A program made the translations under genes and the position numbers. A stretch of DNA of 64,000 bases from Biomphalaria glabrata (taxonomy: Eukaryota; Mollusca; Gastropoda; Planorbidae): positions 18,335,501 to 18,399,500 of the forward strand of contig NC_074721.1 of NCBI RefSeq assembly GCF_947242115.1, read 5' to 3'. How positions within the stretch are numbered: position 1 is the first letter of the stretch; every line of letters starts with the position of its first letter. This document shows positions 46,955 to 64,000 of the stretch, in pieces. The notes under the pieces are model-generated. The model searched no databases. It saw only the letters and a list, made by a program, of their open reading frames with translations, and was not told the origin of the DNA.

Positions 46955-47039
46955 ATCTTGGTGCACTTTATCTTTCACTAAATAGTTCAATTATTCAATA
47001 GCGTAGAAAACCTTAGATGGCTAAAATGTTCAATGTTTA

Positions 47040-47560
47040 TAATGTTTGTAAGACTAAGAGTAAGACTAAAATTAAGACAGAGACTGAGACTTAGGCTAAG
47101 ACTGCTTTATTGATCCTTCTGGAAATTTGTTGTGATTACAAGGACTCTTTTCTCATATAAAAACAGCACAACAGAAACATTCACATAAATAGAACAGACA
47201 CAACATAAAGAGTTCATTCAGTGACTACAAACAGACATTTTGATCCTTTTCATATTTCTTGATCAACGAGACGCATTTATAGAGTCTGACCGAGTGAGAA
47301 ACGAAAGCGTTTTTTTGTACCGCTCGGTCTAGTCTTGATAGACAGAAGTCGTCCACTTCCACTTGACTTAATTATGATGGAAGGGGGGCTGTTCTCACTT
47401 TTAATAAATAGCTGGTCACCGCTGGAACATGTTTTGTTAAAGGCATGTACTACATTTTACCAAAACACTTTACATAATTTTAAGATCGGAGTAACTTTGA
47501 AACGTAAAGGATTCCGTACCGCTACATTTTCCTCTTCCGCAGCGTCCTGAAACTAAACAT
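47040..47560. repeat. Dispersed repeat, probably a LINE 3' region
   Basis: GCTTTATTGATCCTTCTGGAAATTTGTTGTGATTAC wording resembles 7480-7525. No coding recognised. Confidence 0.4.
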
Positions 47561-47682
47561 ATTTATATGTATTCAATGTTGTCAATTTTAAAATATAATA
47601 TTTAAAAAAAAAACTAAATTTATTTTTTTTTCTCTTCTCGTTAACCCTATACCATTGACTATATATGGTCACTAATATGGTG

Positions 47683-47990
47683 ATCTAACAGAATGCAGGA
47701 GAGTCGCTGGCCGTCCACTTTTACGGTATACTGATGTATGCAAGTGCAACATGAAGCTCTTCAAAAATCGATTCTAACAACTGGGAAAAAGTGACACTGG
47801 ATAGATCCACATGGAGAGCGAGCATAAAGGAAGGGTCACGGTTTGCAGATGCCATACACAACAGTAGTAGAAAGAAAGGTGAAAATGCAACGGCGCCTGG
47901 GGATTACAGATGGCAACCTTTTACCGCAGCTGTGTATCAAGGATTGGCCTCTTAAGTCACACAAGAAGTTGCAAAGGGAAAACATTCTCT
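47683..47990 (+). pseudogene. LINE ORF2 C-terminal relic
   Basis: The plus strand reads AGRPLLRYTDVCKCNMK, then in another frame WEKVTLDRSTWRASIKEGSR and FADAIHNSSRKK, matching the C-terminal blocks of LINE ORF2 proteins. Frame changes and a stop show it is dead. Confidence 0.7.
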
Positions 47991-50876
47991 CTCGAGACGT
48001 ACAATTCCACACAGTTGGCAGAGAAAGCAAAAATAGAAAACATTTTTATAACCAGTTCAATATAATAACAAAACAATTTCATTTAAAATGTATTTGTATT
48101 TGTTGATTTTTTGTCTATGTAAATTGCAGTTGTAAATATATAATGGGTCGATACTTTTAAGACCACAAGTCTATTGTTTCTGAGATATGCTTGATATCGT
48201 CTCTTCAAACAACAGCACCCAAACATACATAAATAATACTTAAGCCTACAAAAGAAATGTATATCAACATAAACTACTGATAAAAGGTTAATTACTATAT
48301 CAAGAATGTAGTATAATAATACATTTTAATAACTTTAATATTTTTTATTAGTACACTAAAAAGCAACAGAAAAGTTAACCTTTCACTGCAAGGTTGTGTC
48401 TTAGCCATATATTTATATTTCTATGTCCCTATGGATATAGGTCTGAGTGACTTTTTCACGGTAGTCTGTAACTAATCCTTTCTTAGGATGATGTTCTGTG
48501 GTTATCACACCATTAGAACCGTTCCAAGTTGCAGATTTAATGTTATCAAAACATAAAACCACTTTCTCCACCAGGATCTGTTTAACTTAGGACATCACTT
48601 TTTTTTTTTTTTAATTTGGTTACCCAGTGTCAATGCTAAGGGCATAAGTGGGGGCGAAGTAAAGCAACTTTCTCTATTTCCGCTCCATACTTATGATATA
48701 TATGAAGGTCTGTGCCCCACGACCACGACTTGCTTGAAACTATACATTTCTATTGGCCCCACAATTCTTAGCTTTCCGAAGGCCTCCCCTGGAAGCAGGA
48801 CTGGACACAATCCAGAAAGGTAATATACTTCATTATTAATTGATATTTTAAACAAATACTGTCAGTATGTGCTAAAGGATCCTTAAGAGTGCTATAGAGT
48901 TGCAGAGTTAGATTCTATCCTATAATGGGCTTTCGAAAAAAAAATTTTTGTGATCTCGTTAAAAAATTATTTGTGTGAATAGATACAAAGATTGATTTGT
49001 GTATGGAAAACGAAGACTCATTTTGTAGTAGAAATAAAGAATAATTTTGTTTGGGTAGAAATAAAGAGTCCTAAAAATGTCAACATTGCTATTTGTTTTC
49101 TATGACTCAAACTTTCCTTTAGAAAGCAATATACGTTTTTTTTTTTCAATAAAGCAGTAAAGGAAATTTAAATAACCCAGGAGACCAGGAAATGTTAATC
49201 ATAAACACTTAGTATTATTAATTGTGTCATAGAACTAATTATACTATAGTGTCTAGATAATGCACAATCTTGTTACGAAACCATGGGTATTAATGGATAG
49301 TCTGATAATGTAGAAAATTAGTGTATATTTTTACAAAGCTTTTATTAACTCACTCTGTCATTCTGGTAAAAAAGTTTGTACACATCATTTCTCTCACACA
49401 CATTCTTGGATAAAGTTGAAATTTTGCGCAAATATTTATTTTACCAGACAAAGCAAGAATCAATCAAAAAGAAATTAGTTTATTAACTATTGGTAATTAA
49501 TTATTTTGCGTTTTATCAAACAAGGGAATGAAATTGTACTTAATAGATGTGGAGGTATAAGTTAAATTAGTCCTCGTTATTCTTTGTATAGAGAATAAGG
49601 TAACAATATCAATAGGTAACAATAAAACCTTTCAATCTTCATAAGCACCTCAGTGGCATAGTGGTTAGTGTATTGGTCTGAGCCTGAGGAGGCTTTAGCT
49701 CGAGTTCATATTCAAGTCGTGCAATTTGTAAAAAAAATGCATTTAAAAAGAGATCAGGGTAACATTGAGCAGTGACCCAGATACCCAATTCTTTTTCTCC
49801 CCCCTCCCACCCTTTCCCAACTGGTCCAGGCAAGTGATAGGATCACGAGAAAGCTAAAGCATGAAATTGCGTTGAACAAAAACTATTGGTAAAGATATGT
49901 TTAATCACACACATTTCTTATTGTAAGTCTCAATTCAGTACACATTTAATTTTACTACTGATCCAAACTAATCGATACAATTACACTTTGGTTTAAGCTT
50001 TATTTTTTTTAAGCATTATTACAATACCATTATTCAGATCACTACTTTATGTAACCCTGAAACTAAGTTGAGGGTGGGTGAAGGGTCTATCGAATGTTTC
50101 GAATAAGAAATGACAAGCAGAAGACTTGTCTAATAGTGTCAATAAGACTAGCACCTATGTGTTGTGTTTGCACGTGGGGAGGAGGAGGAGGAATGATACT
50201 CGAATGTTCGGGCTGGTACAATTCAATAGATACTAGCTGTCCATAGGAATGTATGGGGGAGAGTTAAAATTGATATTATTATATTGTTGTTAGTAAGAAA
50301 AGAATGGGAAGGGTCCATGGCAAAAGAAACAATTTATGGCCTGGTAACTAATCTACGGGCGTACCGGTGGGTAATAACACAAAAATAAAAAAGACATATC
50401 GTAGGTTTAATGGTGTCTTATTGACGCAGATGTAGCAAAATGTCCAGAAATAGATGTAAATAATGTTACCTTAAATGTGTTCATCTAATAAGAATTAAGT
50501 TAAAATGAAATACTTAGCATACCAACGCTAAAACAAAAACAATAAGGCGGACGTGACGTTATCTTTATATTCGTTTTATTTGAATGAATAAAGCATTTAA
50601 AATAAATTTCGACAATGCATTTTTTAGGGAAATTATCTAGATTTGAAATGAGTAAAAATTAATGTTCTATTTTTAAAAAAAACGTGTACATATTAATTAT
50701 GAAGTATTAACGAAAATTAAATTTAAATTATTAAATCTATTAACTAGCAAAGTTCTTTCATTTGAATCATAGTGTCCAACTTAAGTGATAGCAATACGCA
50801 AAGCTAAATAATTAATTATGAAAACATGTTATAGATGGTGTTAAGCTAAATCTATGTCATAAGAGATTAGATCCCA
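47991..50876. other. Intergenic DNA
   Basis: AT-rich. It holds a dispersed repeat at about 49336-49545 (reverse copy of the family at 37.5, 43.7 and 62.3 kb) and a SINE at 49640-49950. Nothing else is recognised. Confidence 0.5.
49640..49950 (+). mobile_element. tRNA-derived SINE (family 3)
   Basis: The head CACCTCAGTGGCATAGTGGTTAG is an A-box-like start, followed by a degenerate B-box. The body has GTGACCCAGATACCCAATTC, a C-rich tract, AACTGGTCCAGGCAAGTGAT and TTTAATCACACACATTTC, shared in order with 44385-44640. Confidence 0.65.
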
Positions 50877-61694
<10,818 letters not shown>

Positions 61695-63147
61695 CTAAAA
61701 TAAATGTTGGATTTGGCCAGAAAAAAGAAATTAAATGTAATATAAATACTCTGATTTATTACTAAAATATGAGTTGAAAATCATTTATTAAAAAAAATCA
61801 CAGAGTTGTGTAATCACAAGTAATATAGGCCAGATACGCCCAAAAATTGGGCAGTAAATATTCAAGCCAGAGAGTCGCTTTGATTATCTAATTCTAAGGT
61901 AACAAAATAAAATGATGTAATACTGTTTAAAAAGATCATTTGGTGCTGTAATACTTAAAAAACAAAAAAAAAATAGCTTACATTAAGCGTAGTTGTATCA
62001 ATCAGTTTGGATCAGTCAATATTTAAATGTGTAATAAATAGATCTAACTCGAGGGCTCAAACCAATACACTAAACACTGTGCCGACTGTGCCAGCCAAGT
62101 GTTTATGAAAATAGAAGGTTTTATATGTACCTATTGTTAGTTTCAAACTTTAAAACAGAAACCTATTTCTCTGTATAAAAGGGACTAATTCAGCGTATAC
62201 TACCACATCAATAAGTACATTTTCTTTCCCTTGTTCAATGCAAAAGAAAGTAATTAATTACCAGATGCTTATTAACTAATTGATTTTTTAAATTGATTTT
62301 TTATTTGGTCATGTAAAATAATTGTGCAAAATTTAGACTTTATCCGACAATGGGTGTGTGTACAAACTTTTTACCAGTATACAATCAGAGTGAATTGATA
62401 TATACCTTGTACAAATAAGCAACCTATTATCAATAATAAGATATCACAGGTGTCTTGAGGTGTCAGAATGTCGCAGTGATCTTAATTTTTAATATGTAAA
62501 GATGACTGAGGGCTACTATAGTGTTGTGTTGATAAGACAATGTTCTTTTAGTACTTGGTTTATTAAAGACTTTTATATCTGATCTTTATTAAACACTCAA
62601 CGAACATCATGTGATGCCGAGGATTAATATAAATACTCTAAATATCTTTAGAAATACAAATGATGAAGATCCTTTAATTAAAAATACACAAACTTAAATT
62701 CAGGAACTAGGAATCACTCACAATATTCATAATGCACAGAGTTTCTAAAGAATTTCTGTCCAAGGCTTTTGCAAGAGAGGATTTGATTCTCTCAAGCCCT
62801 CACCCAAATGGAGTTTGATGATAATGATGACGATGATATTTCTGATACGCTTTCCAATTAGAGAGTTTCCAAAAGTTTCTGTTAAAATCAAAACGACCTC
62901 AAACTAAATTCTAACATCGCAGTCAAATAAAATACGACGAGATCCATTTCATTTTGTAAATTTTTGTTTTGGACCGTCCTTTATGCAAGTGGTGCTTACT
63001 TATGCTTAGGCTACAAAAGTAAGAAACCTTTCACCTAAGAAAAGGTTGTCAATGTATTGCATAAAAAAAGAATTAAAATACCCATTAGATTGCAACAAAT
63101 AAATAAAAAATTGTGTCCCCTAATATGAACCACGAATATTGTGTCCC
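61695..63147. other. Upstream intron of the VWA gene
   Basis: AT-rich. A tRNA-like fragment lies near 62,045-62,100, and a dispersed repeat at about 62,215-62,410 shares CCGA.AATGGGTGTG and ACAAACTTTTTACCAG wording with 37.5 and 49.4 kb. No exon recognised. Confidence 0.45.
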
Positions 63148-64000
63148 CAGGGGCGTAATTAGGGATTTGGGAACCCGGGGGGATTGACCTCATTGGGGGT
63201 CCCTTGCATTTTGACATTCGACATATGACATGAGATAATGTACGCAAAAATATATAAGCCCAAAATCAAATTGGTTCAGTATATCAGTAAACTTAACAAA
63301 AAAATAATCATTAAGACTCTTTTAATGAATAATACCGTAGTTTATTAGTTAAATAATGCACAAGTGACAAATCTCAATTGATATCGCTTCACGTCGTGCA
63401 TTATGTGCAGCAAAGACATCTATAACATCATCTACATCGATACTTTCTAGTATTTGTAACTTCACTGACATTAAAGCCATAATAAGCCTTTGTGCTCCTG
63501 AGATAGTTTTTGATGAACTTGAGCTTTGAGAATGATCTCTCACATGACGTAATGGAAGTAGTCTGAGTTAGCGGTATTCGGAGGAGGTTGCAAGGTTTGA
63601 GCACACGTAATTACCATATAAAGCCTGTTTCCTCAATATGTCTATTGGTGATTATATTACTGGTTTGTTGATGAAAAGTGCTCGTGCTTCAATAACATCA
63701 TTGAAATAGCGATTTGCCATTTATTTCATCATACAAACAGGAAAAGTAGCACAGTTTGTCATAAGCGTGTCTTCATCTAACAGGTGTCTTGATTAAAGAA
63801 GAAACCCAAAGGTATCCATTTTCTTTCCAGCCTTTGTAATCTGTCCTTCATCTCCATATGAAATCTGTCCAGCACTTTTGTCGCAACACATTTGAATTGC
63901 AGTTCTATTGACAGTCCTACATTAGAACTCAACTTCCCATCAAGTCTTTTCTTTCTTCTGGTTGTTTTGATTACAGGGAATCCATAGTATTCTCTACCTT
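63148..64000 (-). mobile_element. Decayed hAT transposon, 3' end, cut by the right window edge
   Basis: The end CAGGGGCGTAATTAGGG at 63148 is a hAT-type terminus. Going right on the minus strand, the transposase C terminus appears: KRLDGKLSSNVGLSIELQFK and CVATKVLDRFHMEMKDRLQR, then VLKPCNLLRIPLTQTTSITS and CERSFSKLKFIKNYLRST, then in another frame ALMSVKLQILESIDVDDVID ending AHNARREAI. These are the hAT dimerisation blocks (ERSFSKLK.IK..LRS, then DD.ID.FA..KAR). At least one frame change (near 63,500) and several stops or gaps show it is dead. The other end lies outside the window. Confidence 0.8.

Noticed and set aside
46580-46990. A 136-codon minus-strand frame
   Set aside because: Antisense shadow of the GPCR, biased by its G/C-rich codons.

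Overview
The window looks like a piece of an AT-rich, repeat-laden invertebrate genome, most likely a gastropod mollusc and perhaps a freshwater pulmonate snail. That is inferred from spliced animal genes with introns of up to several kb, an intact Jockey-type LINE, many hAT-type MITEs, several tRNA-derived SINE families and a lineage-divergent intronless GPCR. The species cannot be fixed from the sequence alone.

Layout. (1) 1-3839, minus: 5' LTR, gag and most of pol of a Ty3/Gypsy element that runs off the left edge. (2) 3992-4883, plus: the last four coding exons of a single-pass membrane protein gene, including a 20-nt microexon; its ectodomain lies left of the window. (3) 5.4-9.4 kb: intergenic SINE and LINE debris. 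(4) 9.45-24.34 kb, minus: a ten-exon FAST-kinase-domain (FASTKD) gene reconstructed here from splice sites and phases (790 codons, RAP domain near the C terminus); its introns hold SINEs, a LINE remnant carrying a nested solo LTR, a TTAA-flanked candidate transposon with internal duplications, and a 34-bp minisatellite. (5) 24,982-30,828, minus: a full-length Jockey-superfamily LINE with both reading frames open, a structured 5' UTR and a perfect 13-bp target-site duplication. (6) 30.8-45.8 kb: gene-poor DNA with a TTAA-flanked MITE, three hAT-type elements (two with exact 8-bp target-site duplications), SINEs, opposed LINE fragments and microsatellites. (7) 45,836-46,954, plus: an intronless rhodopsin-like GPCR. 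(8) 47-50.8 kb: LINE and SINE relics. (9) 50,877-61,694 and on to the right, minus: the 3' part of a gene with tandem von Willebrand factor A (VWA) domains. One intron holds a mariner-type transposase relic and a 4,047-bp hAT-like element whose body is mostly a satellite array of roughly 97-bp units. (10) 63,148 to the right edge, minus: the 3' end of a decayed hAT transposon that looks like the parent of small MITEs elsewhere in the window.

Nothing suggests the host genes act in one pathway. The FASTKD protein is expected in mitochondria handling RNA, the VWA protein outside the cell, and the GPCR and the single-pass protein at the cell surface. The strongest unusual feature is the hAT-like element carrying its own higher-order satellite; the most complete mobile element is the Jockey LINE.
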